Shown here: piece after piece, positions 23,549 through 34,623 of the stretch
How positions within the stretch are numbered: position 1 is the stretch's first letter
Layout: the number at the start of each line of letters is the position of its first letter
Assembly (NCBI GenBank): GCA_963606965.1
Contig: CAVDAL010000051.1
Coordinates: forward strand, 1-64,000
Origin: CAVDAL01 sp963606965
GTDB taxonomy: Bacteria; Actinomycetota; Coriobacteriia; Coriobacteriales; QAMH01
Length of the DNA stretch: 64,000 nucleotides
Direction of reading: 5' to 3'
Notes under the pieces: generated by a model
Databases searched by the model: none
Told to the model about the DNA's origin: nothing
Seen by the model: the letters and a program-made list of their open reading frames with translations, nothing else
Program-made: the position numbers and the translations under genes

Positions 23549-26191
23549 ATGTCAGTACCAAGGACCTCAGCAGAAATCCGCGAGGCTTATGTTAAATTTT
23601 TCGAATCCAAAGGTTGCCAGCGCTGGCCTTCATCATCTCTTGTTCCAGATGATCCATCGCTTTTGTTGACTGTTGCTGGAATGGTTCAGTTTAAGCCATA
23701 CTTCTTGCAGCAAAAACATATTGACCCAAGATTCATTGGCACAACAACATCTCAAAAGTGCGTGCGCACAAATGATATTGAACTTATTGGTACAGACGGC
23801 AGACATCTTTCATTTTTTGAAATGCTTGGCAATTTCAGCTTTGGCGAATATTTCAAAAAAGAAATGTGCACATGGGCTTGGGAATTTTCAACTCAAGTTT
23901 TGTGTTTAGATCCAGAAAAGATTTATGTTACTGTCTTTTTGGATGATGATGAAGCTGCTCAAATTTGGGAAGAGGTTGGAGTTGACCCTAGCCACATTTC
24001 AAGATTGGGCGAAGAGGACAACTTCTGGACAGCAGGTCCTACAGGTCCATGCGGTCCTTGCTCTGAAATGTATTATGACCAAGGTGAAGAAGTTGGCTGC
24101 GGCAGCCCTGATTGCAAACCAGGTTGCGACTGCGACAGATTTTTGGAATATTGGAATTTAGTTTTCACACAGTTTGACCGCCAAGAAGACGGCACAATGG
24201 TTCCGCTGCAAAAGAAAAATATCGATACGGGCATGGGTCTTGAACGCGCAGCTGCAATTATGCAGGGCGTGACTTCAAACTTTGATACTGACATTTTGCG
24301 CGCTCTTGTTGGCGTTGGTGAAAAGCTTACTGGCACTAAATATGGTAAAGATGAAAAGACAGATTTGTCTCTTCGTATTATGGCAGACCATACTCGCGCT
24401 ATTACATTTATGCTTGGCGATGGCATTTTGCCTTCAAATGAAGGTCGTGGATATGTTTTGCGCAGACTGCTAAGACGTGCTGTTCGTCATGGCCACATCC
24501 TTGGAATTGATAAGCCTTTCTTGAAAGAATTTTTGGCTGTTATTGTTGACTTGATGGGCGATGAATTCCCTGAAATTATTGAAAATCGCACACTCATTGA
24601 ACAAACAATGCTTGCAGAAGAAGAAAGATTTCGTCAGACAATCAGTAATGGTGAACATTATTTAATGGAAGCTATCGAAAAGATGAATGAAGGCGACACA
24701 TTAGACGGCGCTAGTGCATTTAAATTGCATGATACATTTGGCTTCCCATTTGAATTAACTGAAGAAATCTGTGCAGAAAGCGGTATTTTTGTAGACAAGG
24801 CTGGCTTTGAAAAGGAAATGGAAGCTCAGCGTGAGCGTGCACGTTCTGCAAGAAAAGATGATGCATGGTCAGAAATTGGCGATGTTTATACAAGTATTCT
24901 TGATAAACAGGGCGAGCCTGAATTTGTTGGCTATCGTTTCACTGAAACTGATGCAAATGTTACAGCAATTATTGTTGATGGTGAGCTTGTCCAAGAAGCA
25001 CAAGCTGGAACAGAATGCGGCATTGTTTTAAATAAGACTCCTTTTTATGGAGAAATGGGCGGCCAAGTTGGCGACACTGGCACAATTTCTACAGATACGT
25101 TGGAAATTGAAGTCAAAGATACACAAAAGCCAGAAGCAGGATTGCCTGTCCATATGTGTGTTGTTAAAAGTGGCTCTGTTAAAGTTGGCAGTGAGGTTCA
25201 TGCTCAAATTGATACAAAGCGTCGCGCAAGAATTGCACGCAATCATACAGCAACGCACATTTTGCAAAAAGCTTTAAGTACAGTTTTGGGCGACCATGTA
25301 AAGCAGGCTGGTTCTGTTGTCCATCCTGATAGATTCCGCTTTGACTTTACTCATTTTGAAGCAATGACACCTGAGCAAATCAAAGAAGTTGAACATCTTT
25401 GCAATAAAGTTATTATGTCTGATTTGCCTGTTCATACATATGAAACATCTTTGACTGCTGCTCGCGAATCTGGTGTTTTGGCATTGTTTGGTGAAAAGTA
25501 TGGCGAATTTGTTCGCGTTGTTGAAGTTGGCAATTTCTCTCGTGAACTTTGTGGCGGCACTCACGCGGGCAGAAGTTCAGAAATTGGCCTTATGAAGATT
25601 GTTCAAGAAACAAGCATTGGTGCAAACACTCGACGCATTGAAGCTGTTACAAGTTTTGATGCTTATGAATATATGTCAAAACGTGAAGATGCTTTGGATG
25701 AAATTTCACATACTCTTGGCTGCACTCAATTGGACGCTCCTGCAAGAGTGACAGCACTTAAAGAACGTAATTCAGAACTTGAAGCTGAAAGCAAACGTCA
25801 AAAGAAAATCAATGCAGCAAATGATGTTTCTGAACTAATGAAGCAAGCAAAGAATGCTGATGGTTATAAAGTTATCATTGCAGACTTGCATGATAATGAT
25901 ATTGATGGAATGCGCCAAGCTTGGGATGTTGTTAAAACTCAAGCAAAGGGCGAAGCTTTTGCTATTGTTTTTGCAGCTTGTAATGCAGAAAATAACAAAC
26001 CACTTTTGCTTTGCGCTGGTACAGATGCAGCAGTTAGTGCTGGCTTTAATGCAGGCGCTATTGTTAAAAATATTACAAGCCATATCAAAGGTGGTGGCGG
26101 CGGAAAGCCATCTATGGCACAAGCAGGCGGTTCAGATGCTTCAGGCATTCCTGCAATGCTCGATGCAGCTGCGAAGATGCTTGGAGTTTAA
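23549..26191 (+). CDS. alaS: Alanyl-tRNA synthetase
   Basis: A full-length class II synthetase of 880 residues that charges tRNA-Ala. The catalytic domain shows FFESKGCQRWPSSSL-type motif 1, GTTTSQKCVRTNDIE, FFEMLGNFSFGEYFK and TGMGLERAA. The editing domain has the zinc-binding HTATHILQKAL and RELCGGTHAGR motifs, and the C-terminal domain ends with the glycine-rich GGGGGKPSMAQAGG. No T-box leader is possible, because the gap to the upstream gene is only 20 bases. The downstream genes ruvX and mltG follow closely, the common bacterial order. The call is sure. Confidence 0.98.
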   Translation: MSVPRTSAEIREAYVKFFESKGCQRWPSSSLVPDDPSLLLTVAGMVQFKPYFLQQKHIDPRFIGTTTSQKCVRTNDIELIGTDGRHLSFFEMLGNFSFGEYFKKEMCTWAWEFSTQVLCLDPEKIYVTVFLDDDEAAQIWEEVGVDPSHISRLGEEDNFWTAGPTGPCGPCSEMYYDQGEEVGCGSPDCKPGCDCDRFLEYWNLVFTQFDRQEDGTMVPLQKKNIDTGMGLERAAAIMQGVTSNFDTDILRALVGVGEKLTGTKYGKDEKTDLSLRIMADHTRAITFMLGDGILPSNEGRGYVLRRLLRRAVRHGHILGIDKPFLKEFLAVIVDLMGDEFPEIIENRTLIEQTMLAEEERFRQTISNGEHYLMEAIEKMNEGDTLDGASAFKLHDTFGFPFELTEEICAESGIFVDKAGFEKEMEAQRERARSARKDDAWSEIGDVYTSILDKQGEPEFVGYRFTETDANVTAIIVDGELVQEAQAGTECGIVLNKTPFYGEMGGQVGDTGTISTDTLEIEVKDTQKPEAGLPVHMCVVKSGSVKVGSEVHAQIDTKRRARIARNHTATHILQKALSTVLGDHVKQAGSVVHPDRFRFDFTHFEAMTPEQIKEVEHLCNKVIMSDLPVHTYETSLTAARESGVLALFGEKYGEFVRVVEVGNFSRELCGGTHAGRSSEIGLMKIVQETSIGANTRRIEAVTSFDAYEYMSKREDALDEISHTLGCTQLDAPARVTALKERNSELEAESKRQKKINAANDVSELMKQAKNADGYKVIIADLHDNDIDGMRQAWDVVKTQAKGEAFAIVFAACNAENNKPLLLCAGTDAAVSAGFNAGAIVKNITSHIKGGGGGKPSMAQAGGSDASGIPAMLDAAAKMLGV

Positions 26192-26196
26192 ATACT

Positions 26197-26616
26197 GTGC
26201 AGGTTCTTGCACTTGATATTGGAATGAAGCGTATTGGTATCGCTAGTGGCGATACCAATACTTGCATTTCAAGTCCTGTGAAAGTTTTGCCAGCTCATGA
26301 AGTTTTCAGCAATGCAAGATCATGGAAGATGACGCTTGAAGACTATGAACCTGAAATGCTAATTTTTGGCTTGCCGAAAAGTATGAATGGCAATGATGGA
26401 AAGCAAGCACAAGAAATTCGCTCACATGCTGAACAAATTGCAAATCTTGCATGTTTACCTTATGAATTTATTGACGAAAGATTAAGCAGCAGCGAAGCAA
26501 AGAGTATCATGCATGAAGCAGGAATGACAGAACGTGATATGCGTGGCAAGCTTGATATGGTTGCTGCTTCGCTTTTTTTGCAAACTTGGCTTGATATGAA
26601 CAAAAACAAGGATTAA
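26197..26616 (+). CDS. ruvX: Putative Holliday junction resolvase RuvX/YqgF
   Basis: A 139-residue RNase H-fold nuclease. The family marks are the first strand with its aspartate (LALDIGMKRIGIASGD), FGLPKSMNGNDGKQAQEI and the acidic FIDERLSSSEAKSI. It is thought to act in 16S rRNA 5'-end processing and possibly on Holliday junctions. The start is GTG, five bases after the alaS stop, with GGAG 14 bases upstream inside alaS. A perfect 13-bp inverted repeat sits at codons 12-22. The call is sure; the exact in vivo role of the family is still debated. Confidence 0.9.
   Translation: MQVLALDIGMKRIGIASGDTNTCISSPVKVLPAHEVFSNARSWKMTLEDYEPEMLIFGLPKSMNGNDGKQAQEIRSHAEQIANLACLPYEFIDERLSSSEAKSIMHEAGMTERDMRGKLDMVAASLFLQTWLDMNKNKD
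26231..26261 (+). repeat. Perfect 13-bp inverted repeat inside ruvX
   Basis: GTATTGGTATCGC and GCGATACCAATAC flank TAGTG, giving a hairpin with a 13-bp perfect stem and a 5-base loop. It starts 34 bases into ruvX and encodes part of the RIGIASGDTNT segment. The conserved protein sequence explains the left arm but not the exact complementarity of the right arm. Confidence 0.7.
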
Positions 26617-26618
26617 TT

Positions 26619-27713
26619 TTGGCTAAGCATTCAATACATAAAACGCGAAATTCCAACGCCAAGCATTTTGTTAATAGTAGCTTGCAAAGAAGCAAAAGCA
26701 AAAAGCCATTGTTTATAATTATTGCTGTCATTTTAATTTTATTGATAGCTTTTCTAGTTTTGCGTTTTGCAGACTGTAGTGGCAGCGGGAATGTTGCTTC
26801 CGGTCAAGAAATTACAGTGACTGTTGAAGAAGGAATGAATAGTTCGCAAATTGCTGATCTTTTACAAGATTCACAAGTTATTGCAAGTGCTTCTTCATTT
26901 AAACGTAAAGTTAAATTGCGCGGCGATGAACAAAATTTAAAGCCAGGAATATATATTTTTGTTGGTGGGGAAGATGTTGAACAAATTATTGATGCTCTTG
27001 TTAAAGGCGCTCAAGGTGCAACATTAGTAATTCCAGAAGGATATAGAATAAAAGATATAGCAGCAAAAGTTGAAGAAGTTTGCGGCATATCTTCAGATGA
27101 ATTTATAAAAGCTGCAAACAAAGCTTCTGAATATGCAAGCACATATACCTTCTTAAGCGACTCAAAAGTTGATTCTTTAGAAGGCTTTTTGTTCCCAGAT
27201 ACATATACTGTTGATTTAAGTTCAAACGCAGATGATATTGTGAAAATGATGCTTGATAATTGTGCTTCTAAATTAAATGAAGTTGATATGACATATGCAA
27301 GCAGCAAAAATTTGACTGTTTATGATATTGTGACTTTAGCTTCCATTGTTGAAAAAGAATCTCGCCGGGCTGAAGATATGAAAGATGTTGCTGAAGTATT
27401 TTATAACAGGCTTCATAATGGCATAAATTTGGGCTCTGATGTAACAACATATTATGCTGTTGGTAAAGAGCTTACTGAAGAATTAACAAAGAAAGATTTA
27501 GCATCAGATAATCCTTATAACACACGCAATGCCAAAAATATTGGTTTGCCGCCTGGGGCAATTTGCAGCCCAGGTTTACAAGCGCTGCAAGCTGCTGCAA
27601 ACCCAAATGAAGGCAACTATTTATATTTCTTCTATTCGCAAAAAGAAGATAAAACAATGTTTTTTGAAGATGAAAATTCATTCAATAGTGCATGGGCAAA
27701 GTATGGTGAATAA
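26619..27713 (+). CDS. mltG: Endolytic transglycosylase MltG
   Basis: A 364-residue membrane-anchored peptidoglycan lytic transglycosylase that ends glycan strand growth. A basic N-terminus (SIHKTRNSNAKH, RSKSKK) precedes one membrane helix (LFIIIAVILILLIAFLVL). The extracellular YceG domain follows, with a LysM-like portion, EGFLFPDTYTV, ASIVEKESRR (catalytic glutamate) and NTRNAKNIGLPPGAICSPG. The start is a TTG two bases after the ruvX stop, with AAGG seven bases upstream. The stop overlaps the next ATG by one base. The call is sure. Confidence 0.93.
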   Translation: MAKHSIHKTRNSNAKHFVNSSLQRSKSKKPLFIIIAVILILLIAFLVLRFADCSGSGNVASGQEITVTVEEGMNSSQIADLLQDSQVIASASSFKRKVKLRGDEQNLKPGIYIFVGGEDVEQIIDALVKGAQGATLVIPEGYRIKDIAAKVEEVCGISSDEFIKAANKASEYASTYTFLSDSKVDSLEGFLFPDTYTVDLSSNADDIVKMMLDNCASKLNEVDMTYASSKNLTVYDIVTLASIVEKESRRAEDMKDVAEVFYNRLHNGINLGSDVTTYYAVGKELTEELTKKDLASDNPYNTRNAKNIGLPPGAICSPGLQALQAAANPNEGNYLYFFYSQKEDKTMFFEDENSFNSAWAKYGE

Positions 27714-28252
27714 TGGGACTATTTAAACCTAATGACTATTATGTTTCTGTCCTTGATATTGACCCTGAACAATTAAAAGCTCAAGGGTATAAAGGGCTTA
27801 TTCTTGATCTTGATAATACAATTTTGCCAAGGACAACATATACTGTGCCTGCAAATTTAAAAGCGTGGGTTATGTCTGTTAAAGAAGCTGGATTGAAAGC
27901 TTGTTTTCTTTCAAACAATTGGCATGAACGCGTCGTTAACAATGCAAAAGATTTAGACATTCCTCTTGTTGGGCGCGCTGTTAAACCTTTAATTCATGGT
28001 TTCATTATTGCAAAAAAGCGCCTTGGACTAAAAAGGAAAGAAATTTTAGTAATCGGGGATCAAACATATACTGACATATTAGGGGCTCACCTTGCCGGCT
28101 TTAAAGCTTATCTTGTAATGCCTTTGTCTTCACAAGATTTATGGCACACAAAGCTTTTGCGCAAAATGGATAAATTTTTCTTGCGCAATTTAATACCAAA
28201 GGGCGATTCTCCTGCATTTGTTGCAGATGAAAATGACCCTGCATTATTGTGA
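27713..28252 (+). CDS. YqeG-family HAD IIIA phosphatase
   Basis: A 179-residue haloacid-dehalogenase-fold protein of the YqeG group. The nucleophile motif is LILDLDNTILPR, followed by CFLSNNW (motif II) and VIGDQTYTDILGAHLAG (motif III/IV). In Firmicutes and Actinobacteria it is often found beside aroE and ribosome-assembly genes; a mitochondrial and plant relative dephosphorylates phosphatidylglycerophosphate, so a lipid phosphatase role is possible. Translation is coupled to mltG and aroE by one-base overlaps. The family is sure; the substrate is not. Confidence 0.85.
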   Translation: MGLFKPNDYYVSVLDIDPEQLKAQGYKGLILDLDNTILPRTTYTVPANLKAWVMSVKEAGLKACFLSNNWHERVVNNAKDLDIPLVGRAVKPLIHGFIIAKKRLGLKRKEILVIGDQTYTDILGAHLAGFKAYLVMPLSSQDLWHTKLLRKMDKFFLRNLIPKGDSPAFVADENDPALL

Positions 28253-29163
28253 TGGTGCAAGCTATGTATCATGCAAATTATCAACAAGCTGAAGATGGAA
28301 CATGGAGGTTGCCATGTTTGCCATTTGTTCTTGTGGGTAAAGATGTAAATACATCCCTTTTGCCAGCAATGCATAATAATATGTATCGCCTTCAGCATTT
28401 AAATTGGTCTTATTCAGCTATTGAATGTCAGCAAAAAGAGGATGCACAATTTCAATTTGATTGCTTGCGCATGGGTCACTATCGAGGCATGGATGTTGGT
28501 TTTCCATATAAACATTTAGCTTTTCAAGAATCAGATTATGCAAGTCCTGAAACAAGAGCTTCAGGTTTGGCAAATGTTTTAGTTCGTGAAGAATCGCATA
28601 TCTGTGCATATAATACAGAAGGCGAAGCTGCAATTTTGGCAGTTGAGCGTCAATCAAAACGTTGTATTTGTGGAGCAAGTGTTTGTGTTTTAGGCAATAC
28701 AGCAAGTTCTAGAGCAATTGCAACTGCAGCATTACAAATGCAAGCAAATGATGTTATTTTAGTTTCAGAAAGCCTTGAAGATGCGCAAACAGCTATAGAA
28801 AAAATCCAAGAAGTTTGTCCAGGCGATAAAGCAAAAATTTCTGCAGCAAATTATGAAATGCTTCCGATGATTTTGCCATTTTCAGACATTATTATTAATG
28901 GAGCAAATGAAAACGATGTAGCTCTTGATAGATATTTGGAAGCTCCTGGTCTATTCAATTCTGACCATATAATTATGGATAAAAATATCACTTCTAAAAC
29001 TGACAAAATATTTGAAGCAGCTTATAAAGCTTCTTCTCAGTTTTTTGACGGAACGGAAATGTTCATTGAACAAGCTGTTTTATCAGTTAAAATATGGTCT
29101 CATGTTTTAGGATTAGATTTTGAAGTTGATAGAGATGCATTAAGAGCACCATTTTTTCATTAG
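28252..29163 (+). CDS. Shikimate dehydrogenase homologue with altered active site
   Basis: A 303-residue AroE-family protein. The N-terminal substrate domain and a Rossmann domain (VCVLGNTASSRAIATAA) are recognisable, and the end (GTEMFIEQAVLSVKIWSHVLG) matches the AroE helix with its conserved glutamine. Key residues differ: the SxSP motif reads TSLLPAMHN, GxNVTxPxK reads GMDVGFPYK (K87 kept) and the NTDxxG aspartate is a glutamate (NTEGEA). It may be a shikimate dehydrogenase with changed kinetics or an enzyme with another substrate. The start is ATG, overlapping the yqeG stop by one base; GTG 28249 and ATG 28264 are alternatives. Confidence 0.7.
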   Translation: MVQAMYHANYQQAEDGTWRLPCLPFVLVGKDVNTSLLPAMHNNMYRLQHLNWSYSAIECQQKEDAQFQFDCLRMGHYRGMDVGFPYKHLAFQESDYASPETRASGLANVLVREESHICAYNTEGEAAILAVERQSKRCICGASVCVLGNTASSRAIATAALQMQANDVILVSESLEDAQTAIEKIQEVCPGDKAKISAANYEMLPMILPFSDIIINGANENDVALDRYLEAPGLFNSDHIIMDKNITSKTDKIFEAAYKASSQFFDGTEMFIEQAVLSVKIWSHVLGLDFEVDRDALRAPFFH

Positions 29164-29215
29164 ACTAAAACATGAAATGTTTTCGCAAATAAGAAAAGAA
29201 AGAGGAAGATGACTT

Positions 29216-29653
29216 ATGGCACACGAAGGCAAAAAAGTTTCAGTTCATTACATTGGAACTTTAGACAATGGGGAAGAATTCGATAATAGTTTTAAACGCG
29301 ATGAACCAATTGAATTTCGTGTTGGTGAAGGCATGGTTATTGAAGGCTTTGATGAAGCTGTAAAGAGCATGGAAGTTGGCGAGAAAAAGACAGTAGCTAT
29401 TCCTCCTGCACAAGCATATGGTGAATTTGATCCAGAAGCTTTAGTTGAAATGCCTCTTGAAGATAGTCCTATGGCAGAAGAAGTTAAACGACGCGTTGGC
29501 AAGCCAATTATGATGAGTGGTGACGAAGGATTCCAGCAGGCAATTATTAAAGAAATTAAAGACGATGGCAAAATTGTTGTCTTAGACTTCAACCACCCAC
29601 TAGCAGGGCAAACATTAAATTTTGAATTGACTTTAGTTTCTGTTGAAGAATAG
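29216..29653 (+). CDS. FKBP-type peptidyl-prolyl isomerase (SlyD-like)
   Basis: A 145-residue cytoplasmic prolyl isomerase/chaperone with an FKBP domain split by the insert-in-flap domain (about residues 65-120), as in SlyD. Motifs are VSVHYIGTLDNGEEFDNS, FRVGEGMVIEGFDEAVKSMEVGEKK and, at the C-terminus, DFNHPLAGQTLNFEL. The histidine-rich metal-binding tail of E. coli SlyD is absent. AGAGGAAG lies seven bases before the ATG. The 52-base gap to aroE has no clear promoter. The call is sure. Confidence 0.92.
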   Translation: MAHEGKKVSVHYIGTLDNGEEFDNSFKRDEPIEFRVGEGMVIEGFDEAVKSMEVGEKKTVAIPPAQAYGEFDPEALVEMPLEDSPMAEEVKRRVGKPIMMSGDEGFQQAIIKEIKDDGKIVVLDFNHPLAGQTLNFELTLVSVEE

Positions 29654-29664
29654 TTTTTAGGTAG

Positions 29665-32994
<3,330 letters not shown>

Positions 32995-32998
<4 letters not shown>

Positions 32999-33762
32999 GC
33001 GCGCCTTCCCAAAGCGCCAAGTTCATGAAGGCATAATGCGCTTGCAACAACTGCTGCTGTTTCTGTACGCAAAATTAAATCGCCCAAGCTTATAGTCTTC
33101 AGTTTATCGCCACATGAATTTATAATTTGTTCGACTTCCGCTTCACTAAATCCGCCTTCAGGACCAATTAACAAAGCGACATTTGTATCGATATTGCAAC
33201 CATTAAGAGCGCCTGTAATATCCATTCCGCTTTTTGACTTTTCTTCCCATGCCAAAATAATGCGATCAAAATCTTGCAGGATTTGTAACAGTTCTTCAAT
33301 TTCAAGCGGGTCATCAATCTGCGGCAAAAAGCTCCTTCCGCATTGTTTTGCAGCTGAAAATGCAATACTTCTGAATCTGTCACCTTTTTTAGAGCGTTCA
33401 TTTTTTGCAAGGCGGACGATGCAGCGTTCAGATAAAAATGGAATAATTCGTTGCACGCCAATTTCTGTGGTTTGACGAATTGTTTGCGTCATTCTTTCGC
33501 CTTTAGAAATGCCTTGCACCAATGTTAAGCGGGGCATTTTTTCAGAAGGTAGCTCTTGCAGAATTTCACCAGAGATAGAACTTTTTTCAATGCTTTGAAC
33601 TGTAAATTCTAAGCTTGTGCCATATGAATCAAAAATTGCAATATGTTCGCCTTCAGAAATTCGCAAAACATGTAAGTGATGCATTTCTTCTTTAGGTAAT
33701 TGCAATATTGCACTTCCAGATTTTGGAAGTTTGATTTCAGAATAAAAGCGGGGGAGTGACAC
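32995..33762 (-). CDS. rsmE: 16S rRNA m3U1498 methyltransferase RsmE
   Basis: A SPOUT-type methyltransferase of 255 residues that methylates U1498 of 16S rRNA. It begins with the usual LPRFYSE, has an N-terminal PUA-like domain, and carries the knotted-fold motifs LLIGPEGGFSEAEVEQI and SLGDLILRTETAAVVA. I chose the GTG at 33762 because AAAGGAG stands five bases upstream and the protein then begins right at the conserved N-terminus; an ATG at 33783 would add seven residues. The gene is divergent from the fsa-rho operon across a 195-base gap. The call is sure. Confidence 0.93.
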
Positions 33763-33799
33763 ACAAACTCCTTTTATCGTCATTGTTGGAATTAAGCTA

Positions 33800-33828
33800 T
33801 TGTACCAATTTTATACTTCTGTTATAGT
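33800..33828 (+). promoter_or_regulatory. Promoter of the fsa-rho operon
   Basis: TTGTAC (33800-33805) and TATAGT (33823-33828) with a 17-base spacer form a strong housekeeping-type promoter. The transcript would start near 33835 and carry a leader of about 120 bases. The leader has small hairpins: GCGCT-CGAA-AGCGC and AAACG-TCATAT-CGTTT. Confidence 0.75.
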
Positions 33829-33957
33829 GAATGCGCTCGAAAGCGCGAATGCTTTCAGTGTCTTAGCAAGTTCCCACCCTAAACGTCATATCGTTTGAGT
33901 TTGTGACTTACAGGGCGAGACTTATAAATCCGTATCTTTGAAAAGGAAGGACGAATC

Positions 33958-34623
33958 GTGAAGTTTTTTCTCGATACTGCAGACCTCAAAGAAATTGAGG
34001 AGATTGCATCGTGGGGTGCTTTAGCAGGCGTTACCACAAATCCAAGCTTGTATGCAAAAATTGGCGGAAAGCTGGAAGGTTTTCAAGATCATTTGAAAAA
34101 GATTTGCGAATTGTGCGACGGCCCTGTTAGTGGCGAAGTCACAGGCGAATCAAGAGAAGAAATGATTGCTGAAGGACGTGAGCTTGCTGCTTTGGCTAGC
34201 AACATGGTCGTTAAAATTCCAATGACTGTTGAAGGCTTGGCTGCATGTCGTGCTCTTTCAAATGAAGGCATCGACGTTAATATGACGCTTATTTTTTCCG
34301 TTTCACAAGCTTTGCTTGCTGCTCGTGCTGGTGCACGTTATATCAGTCCTTTTGTTGGTAGATTCGATGATATTGCAGAAGATGGTTTAAGCCAGCTTGA
34401 AGATATTGTTGTTGCAATTCAAAATTATGATTTTGGACATGAAATTGAAATTATTGCTGCTTCAATCAGGTCAGCAAATCATGTTGCTCAAGCTGCTTTG
34501 ATGGGCGCTGATATTGCAACAATTCCTTATGCTGCCATGAAAAAGTGTGTTCTTCATCCTTTAACAGATCAAGGTCTTGCAAAGTTCAAAGCTGACTGGG
34601 AGAAAGTTGTATCACATGAGTGA
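33958..34623 (+). CDS. fsa: Transaldolase / fructose-6-phosphate aldolase family protein
   Basis: A compact 221-residue transaldolase-type TIM barrel (MipB/TalC group). Characteristic parts are FFLDTADLKEIEEI at the start, GVTTNPSLYAK, VVKIPMTVEGL with the Schiff-base lysine, NMTLIFSVSQALLAARAGA and YISPFVGRFDDI. Members act as transaldolases in the pentose phosphate pathway or as fructose-6-phosphate aldolases; sequence alone does not separate them well. The start is GTG with AAGGAAGG upstream. The last eight bases overlap the rho start. Family sure, activity open. Confidence 0.88.
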   Translation: MKFFLDTADLKEIEEIASWGALAGVTTNPSLYAKIGGKLEGFQDHLKKICELCDGPVSGEVTGESREEMIAEGRELAALASNMVVKIPMTVEGLAACRALSNEGIDVNMTLIFSVSQALLAARAGARYISPFVGRFDDIAEDGLSQLEDIVVAIQNYDFGHEIEIIAASIRSANHVAQAALMGADIATIPYAAMKKCVLHPLTDQGLAKFKADWEKVVSHE

